NCBI GenBank assembly: GCA_011526095.1
Contig: WYBA01000045.1
Coordinates: 52,713 to 116,712 of the forward strand
Length of the DNA stretch: 64,000 bases
Direction: 5' to 3'
Origin: Myxococcales bacterium
GTDB lineage: Bacteria > Myxococcota_A > Polyangia > Haliangiales > Haliangiaceae
The translations under genes and the position numbers were made by a program. Positions 1 through 11,386 of this stretch are shown here, piece after piece. Numbering within the stretch: position 1 is the first letter of the stretch; the number at the start of each line of letters is the position of its first letter. The notes under the pieces were generated by a model. It saw only the letters and a program-made list of their open reading frames with translations. It had not been told where the DNA came from and did no database searches.

Positions 1-2
1 CG

Positions 3-635
3 CAGGACGATCCCGAGCTGGCCTACCGCGAGGTCGACGACGCGCTGGCGCGGTGGTCGGCGCGCGGCTTCCACCTCCAGCACGCCAACGCGCTCAACTC
101 GCGGGTGTCGATCGACCTCTACCGCGGCGACGGGCGGACCGCGCTGCGCCGGTGCGAGGAGGCGTGGCCGGACCTCGAGCGGTCGCTGATGCTGCGGGTG
201 CAGCTGCTGCGGGTCGTGTTCCTGAGCCTGCGCGCGCGCGCGATGATCCTGGCGTCGCACCAGGACGGCGACCGACGTCGGCTGCGCGCGATCGCCGCGA
301 TCGCGCGGCGGATCGATCGCGAGGGCGTGCTGTACTGCCAGTCGGAGGCGGCGATGCTGCGCGCGGCGGTCGCGCACCTGCAGGGCGACCGGGCCGCCGC
401 GATCGCGCTGCTCGCCCGCGCCGACGAGCTGAGCGCGCGGTCCGGGCTGGGCCTGTCCAACCTCGCGGCGCGGCGCGCCCGGGGCGTGCTGCTCGGCGGC
501 GACGAGGGCGCCGCGCTGGTCGCCGAGGCCGACGCGATCTGCCTCGGCCAGGGCCTGCGCCGGCCCGAGGGCGTCGCCGCGGTGTTCGCGCCCGGGTTCG
601 CGCCCGCGTCGGCGCGCGCGCTGCCGCCGGCTTGA
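3..635 (+). CDS. C-terminal part of a TPR/helical-repeat regulator (truncated by window edge)
   Basis: The frame is open from the left edge to TGA at 633-635, so only the last 210 residues are visible and the true start lies outside. The protein is Ala/Arg/Leu-rich and all-helical in appearance, with repeated amphipathic stretches and A-rich segments such as LRARAMILA and LQGDRAAAIALL, typical of TPR-like solenoids. Such tails commonly follow the kinase or ATPase part of large myxobacterial eukaryote-like kinase and signalling-ATPase proteins; that link is inference because no catalytic domain is in view. A -35-like TTGACA for the next gene overlaps its stop codon. Confidence 0.6.
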   Translation, partial: QDDPELAYREVDDALARWSARGFHLQHANALNSRVSIDLYRGDGRTALRRCEEAWPDLERSLMLRVQLLRVVFLSLRARAMILASHQDGDRRRLRAIAAIARRIDREGVLYCQSEAAMLRAAVAHLQGDRAAAIALLARADELSARSGLGLSNLAARRARGVLLGGDEGAALVAEADAICLGQGLRRPEGVAAVFAPGFAPASARALPPA

Positions 636-661
636 CACGCCGCGCGCCGCGTGGAACACAA
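632..661 (+). promoter_or_regulatory. Putative sigma-70 promoter of the TonB-receptor operon
   Basis: A perfect TTGACA at 632-637 is followed 18 bp later by a weak ACACAA (656-661), five bases before the GTG at 667. The -35 is convincing but the -10 is poor. The geometry matches the other leaderless-type promoters in this window. Confidence 0.4.
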
Positions 662-666
662 GGGAC

Positions 667-1080
667 GTGGTAGATGCAACCCGGCTACAGGTGCGTGCGC
701 GCACCGCGATCGCGGCGCTCGCCGCGGTCGCGCTGGTCGGGTGCACGCTGCTCGTCGCCTGGCACCGCGCGGAGACGCTCCACGGGGTGTGCGCCGAGCA
801 CGGCGACGAGATCCACCTGACCCGGACGCAGGCCGACGCGGCGCCGCCGCGCACCGCGGATGCCGGCGAGGCGCGGCTCGTCGCGGGATCGTTCGCGCTG
901 CAGGACGGCGACTCCCACTGCGACGTCGTCGCGACCGCGCACGGCTTCGTCGCGGCCCACGGCGCCGCCGATCACCTGTCGGACGTCGCGCCGCTGCACG
1001 GCGATCCCGGCGCCCTCGTCGCGCCGACGCCGCGCGGCGCCCGGTACCGGCTCGCCCCCAAGACCTCGCCTCCGGCCTGA
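667..1080 (+). CDS. Small membrane-anchored His/Cys-containing protein, unknown function
   Basis: 137 residues from GTG 667; a second GTG at 691 is also possible. A hydrophobic segment at about residues 14-31 (AALAAVALVGCTLLVAW) makes it a single-pass membrane protein or an uncleaved signal, with the rest probably outside the cytoplasmic membrane. The soluble part has spaced His and Cys residues (CAEHGDEIH, DSHCDVV, a later AHGAADH) suggestive of metal binding, but no family is recognised with certainty. It precedes a TonB-dependent receptor on the same strand by about 80 bp, and short proteins of this kind are plausible accessory factors of metal uptake. Function is inference. Confidence 0.55.
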   Translation: MVDATRLQVRARTAIAALAAVALVGCTLLVAWHRAETLHGVCAEHGDEIHLTRTQADAAPPRTADAGEARLVAGSFALQDGDSHCDVVATAHGFVAAHGAADHLSDVAPLHGDPGALVAPTPRGARYRLAPKTSPPA

Positions 1081-1162
1081 CGCGCGGCTGCCCCGTCGTC
1101 TCGCTGTGATCGCGCGCGCGGCCTCGCCGGCGCGTGGTCGGGTCCCGCACCCGAGGTGTCCC

Positions 1163-3613
1163 GTGTCTGCTCGCCTGCTGTTCGCCGCGGTCTGCGCCGT
1201 GGCGGCCATCGCCGCCGCCGCGCCCGCGTCGGCCGACGTCCCGATTCCCGACCCAGGCGCGTCGCCGCCGCCACCGGCGTGCGCCGGCGCGCTCGACGGC
1301 CACGTCGTCGACGCGTCGACCCACGAGGAGGTCGCCGGCGCGATCGTCACCCTCGACGGCGAGGTCGTGGCCACGACCGACGAGAGCGGCCGGTTCGCGC
1401 TGGTCGGGCTGTGCGCCGGGACCCACGTGCTGGTCGTCGAGCGCGACGACTACGCCCGCGGCGAGCAGGCGGTCGCCGTCGCCGACCGCGCGGCCTCGGT
1501 CGAGATCGAGCTGACCGCGCTCGCGAGCGAGCTGATCGTGATCGAGGACGCCGCGCCGCCGGCGATCGACATGCGCGCGACGACCGTCGTGTCAGGCGAG
1601 GCGCTCGCGCGCACCCGCGGCCGGGCGCTGGCCGAGGCGCTGGCCGAGGTGCCGGGCGTCGCCCAGCTGCGCTCCGCCAGCGGCATGGCAAAGCCGATCG
1701 TGCGCGGCCAGTTCGGGCGGCGCCTGCTGCTGCTGGTCGACGGCGTCCGCCACCGCGCGCAGGAGTGGGGGCTCGATCACGCGCCCGAGGTCGACCCGTT
1801 CGTCGCCGGCGCGATCACCGTCGTCCGCGGCGCGGCCGGCGTCCGCTACGGGCCGGACGCGATCGGCGGCGCGGTGCTGGTCGACCCGCCGGCCCTGCCG
1901 CACGACCCGGGCGTCGCCGGCGAGCTCCACCTGATCGGGGCGACCAACGGCCACGGCGGCAGCGGCGCGGCGCGGGTCCAGGCGGCGCCGCGCCGGATCC
2001 CCGGGCTGGCGTGGCAGCTCGAGGGCACGTACAAGCGGCTCGCCGCGCCGCGCACGCCGGACTACGCGCTCGACAACACGGGCGCGGCGGAGTGGTCCGC
2101 TGGCGCGACCGCCGGCTACCAGCGCGGCGACGCCGACTTCCACCTGTCGTACCGCCGCTACCAGGCCGACCTCGGCGTGTGCAGCTGCCTGCGGATCGAG
2201 TCGGCCGACGACTTCTACGCCCAGCTCGAGCGCGACGAGCCGCTCGGCGTCGAGCGGTTCCGCGCGGACTTCGAGATCGAGCGGCCGTATCAGGCGGTGG
2301 CGCACGACCTCGCGGTGGCGCGTGCCCACTGGCACCCGGCCGGCGTCGGCGGGGTCACGCTGACCTACGCGCTGCAGTACGACCACCGCGAGGAGTTCGA
2401 CGTCGTGCGCGACGCGACGGCGGGCCCGCAGTTCGACTTCCGGCTCACCACCCACGACGCCGACGCCTCGTTCGAGCACAACCCGGTCCACCTGTCGGAT
2501 CACGTCCACCTGCACGGCGACGCCGCCGTCGTCGGGATGGTGCAGTTCCACGGGTTCAGCGGCCTGCCGCTGGTGCCGGACCATCGCGCGTGGAGCGCCG
2601 GCGCCTACGCGATCGAGCGGCTGGTCGGGCACGACTTCGAGGTCGAGGCCGGCGTCCGCTACGACGCGCTCGCGCGCACCGCGTCGATCGCCCGGCAGGA
2701 CTTCCTGCGCCTGGTCCGCAGCGATCAGCTCGCGGCCGACGCGTGCGGCGGCGGCGAGCCGGACCCGGTCGAGTGCGCCTCGACGTTCCACACGCTCTCG
2801 GCCTCGCTCGGCGGGCTGTACCAGCTCACCCGGGCGTGGGCGGTCAAGGCCGACGTGTCGACCGCCTCGCGGCCGCCCAATCCCGACGAGCAGTACCTCA
2901 ACGGCACCTCCCCGACGTTCCCCGTGGTCGGCCTGGGCAAGCCCGACCTCGGGCCCGAGACGACGGTGTCGGCGTCGGTGACGACGACCTACCGCGGCGA
3001 CCGCGTCGCCGCGGAGGCGTCGGCGTTCGCCAACCGGATCGCCGACTACATCGAGCTCGCGCCGGCGCTCGACGCCGACGGCGAGCCGATCTTCGACGTG
3101 CTGATCCGCGGCACGTTCCCGCGGTTCGTCACCCGCCCGGTCGACGCGGCGTTCTGGGGCGCCGACGCCGGGATCACCGCGCGCGTGGCGCCGGGGCTGG
3201 AGCTGGCGGGGCAGGTGGCGGTCGTGCGCGCCAAGGATCTCGACGACGACGGCTACCTCGCGTTCGTCCCGCCCGACCGCGTCCGCGGCGAGGCGCGCTA
3301 CGCCCGCGCCGACGTGCTCGGGCTGCGCGCGGCCTCGGTCGCGGTGTCCGGCAGCTACGTCGCGCGCCAGCGCCGGTTCGACGTGAACGCCGACCTCGCG
3401 CCGCCGCCGGCCGGCTACTTCCTGCTCGGCGCCGAGGTCGGCGTCGAGGACGAGGTCGGGCCGCACACGGTCAAGGCCTCGCTCGTCGGGACCAACCTCA
3501 CCGACGCCCGCTACCGCGACTACACGAGCCTGCTCCGCTACTTCGCCGACCAGCCCGGGTGGCAGCTCGTGCTGCGCCTGAGCGTTCACTTCGACGCGAC
3601 CGATGCTCCCTGA
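1163..3613 (+). CDS. TonB-dependent outer-membrane receptor with N-terminal regulatory-like domain
   Basis: 816 residues, close to the usual size of TonB-dependent receptors. Start GTG 1163 was chosen because GAGG lies 6 bases upstream and it gives a clean signal peptide ending near ASADVP. Residues about 35-110 form a carboxypeptidase-regulatory-like beta domain (GHVVDAS, TTDESGRFALVGL). A possible TonB box (IVIED) precedes the plug (about 135-245, with IVRGQFGRR, LLLVDGVR and VVRGAAGVRYGP). The remainder is beta-barrel ending in an aromatic/hydrophobic strand. It imports a scarce ligand using TonB energy. The His-rich lipoprotein that follows by 16 bp suggests a metal or metal complex, but the substrate cannot be read from sequence. 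Confidence 0.9.
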   Translation: MSARLLFAAVCAVAAIAAAAPASADVPIPDPGASPPPPACAGALDGHVVDASTHEEVAGAIVTLDGEVVATTDESGRFALVGLCAGTHVLVVERDDYARGEQAVAVADRAASVEIELTALASELIVIEDAAPPAIDMRATTVVSGEALARTRGRALAEALAEVPGVAQLRSASGMAKPIVRGQFGRRLLLLVDGVRHRAQEWGLDHAPEVDPFVAGAITVVRGAAGVRYGPDAIGGAVLVDPPALPHDPGVAGELHLIGATNGHGGSGAARVQAAPRRIPGLAWQLEGTYKRLAAPRTPDYALDNTGAAEWSAGATAGYQRGDADFHLSYRRYQADLGVCSCLRIESADDFYAQLERDEPLGVERFRADFEIERPYQAVAHDLAVARAHWHPAGVGGVTLTYALQYDHREEFDVVRDATAGPQFDFRLTTHDADASFEHNPVHLSDHVHLHGDAAVVGMVQFHGFSGLPLVPDHRAWSAGAYAIERLVGHDFEVEAGVRYDALARTASIARQDFLRLVRSDQLAADACGGGEPDPVECASTFHTLSASLGGLYQLTRAWAVKADVSTASRPPNPDEQYLNGTSPTFPVVGLGKPDLGPETTVSASVTTTYRGDRVAAEASAFANRIADYIELAPALDADGEPIFDVLIRGTFPRFVTRPVDAAFWGADAGITARVAPGLELAGQVAVVRAKDLDDDGYLAFVPPDRVRGEARYARADVLGLRAASVAVSGSYVARQRRFDVNADLAPPPAGYFLLGAEVGVEDEVGPHTVKASLVGTNLTDARYRDYTSLLRYFADQPGWQLVLRLSVHFDATDAP

Positions 3614-3629
3614 GCGAAAGGATCCCGTG

Positions 3630-4256
3630 ATGCGCCTGCGTTCTCTGTCCACCTCGATGTTCGCCGTCGTCGCGGCCGCGCTCGCCGGCTGCGGCAGCGA
3701 CGGCGACGACCACGACCACGGCAACGAGCAGGAGGTGATCACGACCGTGATCCTGACGTTCACGCCCGACGGCGGCGGGGCGGCGATCGTCGCGGTCGCG
3801 GACGACCCCGACGGCGACGGCGGCGAGCCGCCCGTGATCGACGACGTCGGCCTGTTCGACGGCACCACCTACGGCGTGACCGTCGCGTTCGAGAACCGGC
3901 TCGAGGAGCCGGCGGAGGACATCACCGCCGAGGTGGCCGACGAGGCGGAGGACCACCAGGTGTTCTTCACCGGCACCGCGGTGAACGGCCCGGCGAGCGA
4001 CCGCCCGGGGGCGGGCCTCGTCCACGCCTACGCCGACGAGGATGCGGCCGGGTTGCCGATCGGCCTCGACAACACGATCACCGTCGGCGGCGCCGGCGGC
4101 GAGCTGACCGTGACCCTGCGCCACCTGCCGCCGGTGAACGATCAGCCGGTCAAGACCTCCACCACCGCGGCCGAGGTCGCCGCCGGCGGCTTCGCCGCGA
4201 TCGGCGGCACCACGGATGCTCAGGTCACGTTCGAGGTGGCGGTCGCGGTGGAGTAG
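3630..4256 (+). CDS. His/Asp-rich lipoprotein of the TonB-receptor-associated 'type 1 periplasmic binding fold' family
   Basis: 208 residues from ATG 3630, preceded by GAAAGGA at 3616-3622. The signal peptide ends in lipobox LAGC, and mature residues begin CGSDGDDHDHG, a potential metal-binding segment. The body has FTPDGGG, DDPDGDGGEPP, FENRLEEPAEDI and DEAEDHQVFF. This matches the pattern I know from small lipoproteins placed beside TonB-dependent receptors in Bacteroidota, named 'type 1 periplasmic binding fold superfamily protein'. It probably helps capture substrate at the outer membrane or in the periplasm. Family assignment is from memory of motifs, and the function of the family is not established. 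Confidence 0.75.
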   Translation: MRLRSLSTSMFAVVAAALAGCGSDGDDHDHGNEQEVITTVILTFTPDGGGAAIVAVADDPDGDGGEPPVIDDVGLFDGTTYGVTVAFENRLEEPAEDITAEVADEAEDHQVFFTGTAVNGPASDRPGAGLVHAYADEDAAGLPIGLDNTITVGGAGGELTVTLRHLPPVNDQPVKTSTTAAEVAAGGFAAIGGTTDAQVTFEVAVAVE

Positions 4257-4277
4257 CGGCGTGCGCTGTCGCGCCGG

Positions 4278-4338
4278 TGACTGTCAGCACCCTTCGACAC
4301 GGGCCTCGCTGGCGCTCGGCCCTGCTCAGGGTGAGCGG
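4278..4338 (+). repeat. 61-bp dispersed repeat, copy 1
   Basis: The first of three copies in the window (others 11276-11336 minus, 36200-36260 plus). It starts TGACTGTCAGC, has CCTTCGACAC and CTCGCTGGCGCTCG in the middle, and ends GCTCAGGGTGAGCGG. The outer parts resemble the widely dispersed TTCGAC...GCTCAGGACGAGCGG type of bacterial REP-like element. It lies between convergent genes and runs directly into a GGAGAC tract. Confidence 0.75.
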
Positions 4339-4341
4339 GGA

Positions 4342-4396
4342 GGCGGAGACGGAGACGGAGACGGAGACGGAGACGGAGACCGAGACGGAGACGGAT
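4342..4396 (+). repeat. Hexanucleotide microsatellite (GGAGAC)n
   Basis: About nine near-perfect GGAGAC units with one CGAGAC variant, directly downstream of the 61-bp repeat. The rest of the convergent intergenic region (4257-4522) shows no gene. Confidence 0.85.
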
Positions 4397-4522
4397 GCAG
4401 ACCAGGCGCGCGCCAGCGCGCCGGGTGGCCGCTCATCGCGCGCGGTCTCGCCAGAGATGGGGGCTTCGGGACCGGCGCGCTCCCCCCGACCTCGAGCGCG
4501 CGGCCACCAGCCCGCGCGCGGA

Positions 4523-5938
4523 TCAGAACAAGACGCGCGCCTGGACGCCGACGACGACGTTGATCGCGCTGTCGACCAGGTAGCGGTGGCCGACGAGGTC
4601 GGTCAGCGGCACGTGGAGCGGGTTGACCTCCTCGGTCCCCTGGTTCACCACGTCGTTGCCGCTGTCCTCGCAGTCGGTCGTGACGCCGTCGTCGCACGTC
4701 GGCAGGTCGGTGCCCGCGTCGGTGAACGAGATCGAGTGCCGCGTCTCGCGCGTCAGCTCGGCGAGCGCCGCGATGTGGACCATCGGGCCGAGGTCCGCGC
4801 GCAGCGCGACCCGGCCGCCGACCTCGAAGTAGTTCTCGATGTTGGTGATGCCCGGGTGGGACATCGCCTGCAGCCCCGCGGTCGTCGGCGACTCGTCCAG
4901 CACCAGCGGGCCGCCGCGCTCGGTGTCGCCGGCGAGCGCGAACACCTCCCACAGCTCGGAGTAGCCGCGCCCCTCGAAGTGGCCGACCAGCTTGGCCGAG
5001 AGGTCGAGGCTCACCCGCTGCGCGGCGTCGCCCTTGTCGACGCCGATCGCCTCGAACCCGAACCGGGTGCCCGCCTGCTGCTGCTTGCCTGTCGACTTCG
5101 CGCCGAAGCCGGGGTCCTGGAACAGCGACGCCTGCTTGGCCTTGATCGGCGCCTGCCACCACAGCTGGACGTAGGGCTCGGCCCAGCCGACCTTCTTCGC
5201 CATCGTCGTGTAGAGCCGGACCTCGTGCACGCCCGAGCCGACGCCGGTCTCGGCCTCGGGATCGGCCGCGTCGAACTTCGCCGGTGCGCCGATCGCGAGC
5301 CGCAGCTCGGCGCCGAGCTTCCACACCGGCTTGGTCGAGTCGCGCTGCTGGTTCATCGGCGCCCACACCACGCCGAGGTGGAGCTGGTCGAGGCCGCTGC
5401 GGTCGACGCCGCGGAAGATCATCGGGTCGCTGGCGTCGGGGAAGCCCGTCGCCGGATCGTCGGAGTCGAACCCGCTGGTCGGCAGCAGGCCCGACTCGAT
5501 CGTGGACGACGTCCCGCGATCGACGCCGGAGGCGAGCTCGAGCGAGCGCGCGTCGAGCACGACGATCGGCAGCGCGGCGGTGAGCGCGAGGTCGTGGAAG
5601 ATGCCCAGCTCGAGCCGCGGCACCAGCCGGTGCTGGCTCGACTGGTACTCGAGGTCGTCGATCACCGGGATGGCGCCGGTCGGGTCCGCCCCCGCGCCGA
5701 CGTCCTCGCGCATGACGTGCGAGGTGCGCAGTCGGAACTCGTAGTCGAGCCAGACGTGGAGGTCGAACCCGTCCGCGTCCGGACCGGTATCGAACGAGCT
5801 GGCGACCTCGGTGTCGGGGCCGGCGGCGGCGCGGGTCGGGGCGAGCGCGCCGGCGGCCAGCCACGTCCCGGCCACGAGGGCGCACGCCCGACCGAGCGAG
5901 CGGGCGGGCGAAACGGCGGTCCTGGGCTCCCGGCGCAA
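4523..5938 (-). CDS. Exported outer-membrane beta-barrel-like protein, unknown function
   Basis: 471 residues from TTG 5938. This start is supported by a TAGGCT hexamer (5949-5954 read on the minus strand) ten bases upstream and by the signal peptide that follows (LVAGTWLAAGALAP, cleavage near AAAGPD). The mature part alternates polar and hydrophobic residues with many aromatic positions (WLDYEFRLRTS, VPRLELGIFHDLALTAALP) and ends VVVGVQARVLF, as in outer-membrane porin-like barrels that end in F. No specific family is recognised. It lies 13 bp downstream of the MFS gene, whose stop overlaps this gene's putative -10. Role in outer-membrane permeation is inference. Confidence 0.65.
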   Translation of the reverse strand: MRREPRTAVSPARSLGRACALVAGTWLAAGALAPTRAAAGPDTEVASSFDTGPDADGFDLHVWLDYEFRLRTSHVMREDVGAGADPTGAIPVIDDLEYQSSQHRLVPRLELGIFHDLALTAALPIVVLDARSLELASGVDRGTSSTIESGLLPTSGFDSDDPATGFPDASDPMIFRGVDRSGLDQLHLGVVWAPMNQQRDSTKPVWKLGAELRLAIGAPAKFDAADPEAETGVGSGVHEVRLYTTMAKKVGWAEPYVQLWWQAPIKAKQASLFQDPGFGAKSTGKQQQAGTRFGFEAIGVDKGDAAQRVSLDLSAKLVGHFEGRGYSELWEVFALAGDTERGGPLVLDESPTTAGLQAMSHPGITNIENYFEVGGRVALRADLGPMVHIAALAELTRETRHSISFTDAGTDLPTCDDGVTTDCEDSGNDVVNQGTEEVNPLHVPLTDLVGHRYLVDSAINVVVGVQARVLF

Positions 5939-5951
5939 GATGGGGTCGAGC

Positions 5952-7268
5952 CTATCCCGGCGACGCGTCGGCCGGCAAGGCAGCGGGGGCCTTGCCGCCG
6001 CCGATCGCGACGAGCAGACCGAGCGCGGACGTGACGCCGGCCGCTGCCGCCCACGCCGCCAGCTGGCCCTCCTGGATCAGCAGGCCGCCGAGCGGCGGCG
6101 CGAACACCGCCGCGAGCGACTGCAGCGACTGGGTCAGGCCGAGAACGACGCCCTGCTCGTGGCGCTCGATCACGTGGGTCACGCGCGCGGTGAGCGCCGG
6201 CCGCAGGAAGCCGTTGCCGAACGAGCTGATCGTCGACGCGACGAGCAGCAGCGCGACGGTCGCGACGAAGCCGAGCATCAGGTAGCCGATCGCCGAGCAC
6301 ACGAACCCGGCGACGACCAGCGGCGCGTCGCCGTACTTCTTCGACAGCGGCCGCAGCATCCCGCCCTGGATGAAGATGCCGAGCACGCCGACGTAGGCGT
6401 AGACGTAGCCGACCTCGTCGGCGCCGAACGGGTGGCCGTTCCAGGTGAACCGCCGCTCCGCGTACATCGCGAACCCGCCGATGAAGGTGGAGAACGCGAT
6501 CGAGAACAGGAAGAACTGCAGCAGCAGGCCGCGCAGCACCGGGCGGCGGAAGAACGCCAGGTAGCCGCGCCACTCGAGCAGGCCGAGCCGGCGCCCCGCG
6601 GGCGGCGGCGCGCCGTCGGCCCCGCCGTGGTCGTCGCCGGCGCCGGTCGGCCGGTGCGGGTGCTCGCGCTGGAGCAGCAGCGACGTCGTCACGATCGAGA
6701 TCGCCGACAGCGCGGCGGCGAGGTAGAGCGGCCGGGCGAGGTAGCGGATCTGCTCGGCCGGCGCCAGGCCGTCGGGGTGGCTCGACAGCCACCCGCCGAC
6801 CGCCGGGCCGACCGCGAAGCCGAACCCGAACGCGATGCCGATCACCCCGAACGCGCGCGTCCGCTGGTCGGGGCGGGTGTGGTCGGTGATGTAGGCCTGG
6901 GCGATCGTCAGGTTGCCGGCGGTCGCGCCGCTGACGATCCGTCCGACGAACAGCATCCACAGCTCGGTCGACTGGGCGAGCACGAGCAGGCTGGCGAGCA
7001 TGCCGGCCTGGCTGAGCAGCAGCAGCGGCTTGCGCCCGTAGCGGTCCGACAGGTTGCCGAGGATCGGCCCGCTGACCAGCTGGCACGCCGAGAACACCGC
7101 GAACAACAGGCCCACGACCAGCGGCGTCGCGCCGAACGCCTGGGCGTAGAACGGCAGCAGCGGGATCATGATCGTGAGCGACAGGACGTCGACCAGCACG
7201 ATCAGGAAGATCGGCGCGAGCGGCCCCAGACCGGATCGGGGGGCGGCGGTACCTGGGGACTGCGTCAC
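5952..7268 (-). CDS. MFS transporter of the TetA/DHA1 drug-proton antiporter type
   Basis: 438 residues with about 12 hydrophobic segments. The first reads [20 protein letters not shown], and motif A lies between TM2 and TM3 ([15 protein letters not shown]). A charged central loop with [10 protein letters not shown] separates the two halves, and the size is typical of DHA1 exporters. I prefer GTG 7268 over the longer GTG 7298 because TATGGT (7278-7283, minus) sits nine bases upstream, matching neighbouring genes; no Shine-Dalgarno serves either start. It likely exports a small molecule in exchange for protons. Substrate is unknown, and resistance cannot be claimed from sequence alone. Confidence 0.88.
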   Translation of the reverse strand: MTQSPGTAAPRSGLGPLAPIFLIVLVDVLSLTIMIPLLPFYAQAFGATPLVVGLLFAVFSACQLVSGPILGNLSDRYGRKPLLLLSQAGMLASLLVLAQSTELWMLFVGRIVSGATAGNLTIAQAYITDHTRPDQRTRAFGVIGIAFGFGFAVGPAVGGWLSSHPDGLAPAEQIRYLARPLYLAAALSAISIVTTSLLLQREHPHRPTGAGDDHGGADGAPPPAGRRLGLLEWRGYLAFFRRPVLRGLLLQFFLFSIAFSTFIGGFAMYAERRFTWNGHPFGADEVGYVYAYVGVLGIFIQGGMLRPLSKKYGDAPLVVAGFVCSAIGYLMLGFVATVALLLVASTISSFGNGFLRPALTARVTHVIERHEQGVVLGLTQSLQSLAAVFAPPLGGLLIQEGQLAAWAAAAGVTSALGLLVAIGGGKAPAALPADASPG

Positions 7269-7315
7269 GCGGCGCGCACCATAGCCTAATCGGCCCACTG
7301 GGCCTACCCGTGGGC

Positions 7316-8848
<1,533 letters not shown>

Positions 8849-8857
8849 GTCGGGCGC

Positions 8858-8863
8858 AAGATA
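8858..8863 (-). promoter_or_regulatory. Putative -10 element of a leaderless promoter for the NtrC-type regulator
   Basis: TATCTT on the minus strand, nine bases before ATG 8848, with no purine-rich Shine-Dalgarno between. I see no clear -35. It lies in the 56-bp gap after the kinase gene. Confidence 0.35.
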
Positions 8864-8904
8864 CCAGACCCGGCGCGGCCCGCGCGGTCCGCGCGCCGAC
8901 GCCG

Positions 8905-11106
<2,202 letters not shown>

Positions 11107-11112
11107 GGCGCC

Positions 11113-11118
11113 AGCATA
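11113..11118 (-). promoter_or_regulatory. Putative -10 element for the histidine kinase/NtrC operon
   Basis: TATGCT on the minus strand, six bases before GTG 11106. No Shine-Dalgarno is present and the hexamer tract begins about 18 bp upstream, so the microsatellite lies where a -35 or upstream element would be. Confidence 0.35.
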
Positions 11119-11136
11119 GCCGGTGTGACTGAGCCC

Positions 11137-11270
11137 GTCTCCGCCTCCGCCTCCGTCTCCGTCTCCGTCTCCGTCTCCGTCTCCGTCCCCGTCTCCGTCT
11201 CCGTCTCCGCCTCCGCCTCCGCCTCCGTCTCCGCTTCCGTCTCCGTCTCCGTCGCCGCCTCCGCCTCCGC
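11137..11270. repeat. Long hexanucleotide microsatellite (TCTCCG)n, reverse complement of (GGAGAC)n
   Basis: About 22 hexamer units, TCTCCG and GCCTCC/CCGCCT variants, in the divergent region between the histidine kinase and selA. It is the same hexamer as at 4342-4396 on the opposite strand and directly abuts the 61-bp dispersed repeat. The rest of the 280-bp gap has only the two promoters. Confidence 0.9.
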
Positions 11271-11275
11271 AAGCA

Positions 11276-11336
11276 CCGCTCGTCCTGAGCGCGGGCGAGC
11301 GCCAGCGAGCCCGCAGTCGAAGGACGCTGACAGTCA
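11276..11336 (-). repeat. 61-bp dispersed repeat, copy 2 (inverted)
   Basis: Reverse complement of the element at 4278-4338. On the minus strand it begins TGACTGTCAGCG, has CTCGCTGGCGCTCG and ends GCTCAGGACGAGCGG. As in copy 1, the GGAGAC-type tract starts within about six bases after the AGCGG end. Confidence 0.75.
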
Positions 11337-11386
11337 CGGCTAGCCTCGGCCGCCGTCTGCGCCCCTCCATCTGCTACCGTCCGCCC

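Noticed and set aside
119..1426. Long open frame on the minus strand opposite the first genes
   Set aside because: Composition is Arg/Ala-rich shadow sequence without domains; the plus-strand frames contain a signal peptide, receptor motifs and a promoter.
11137..11270. CRISPR-like direct repeats
   Set aside because: Six-base units without unique spacers; it is a microsatellite.
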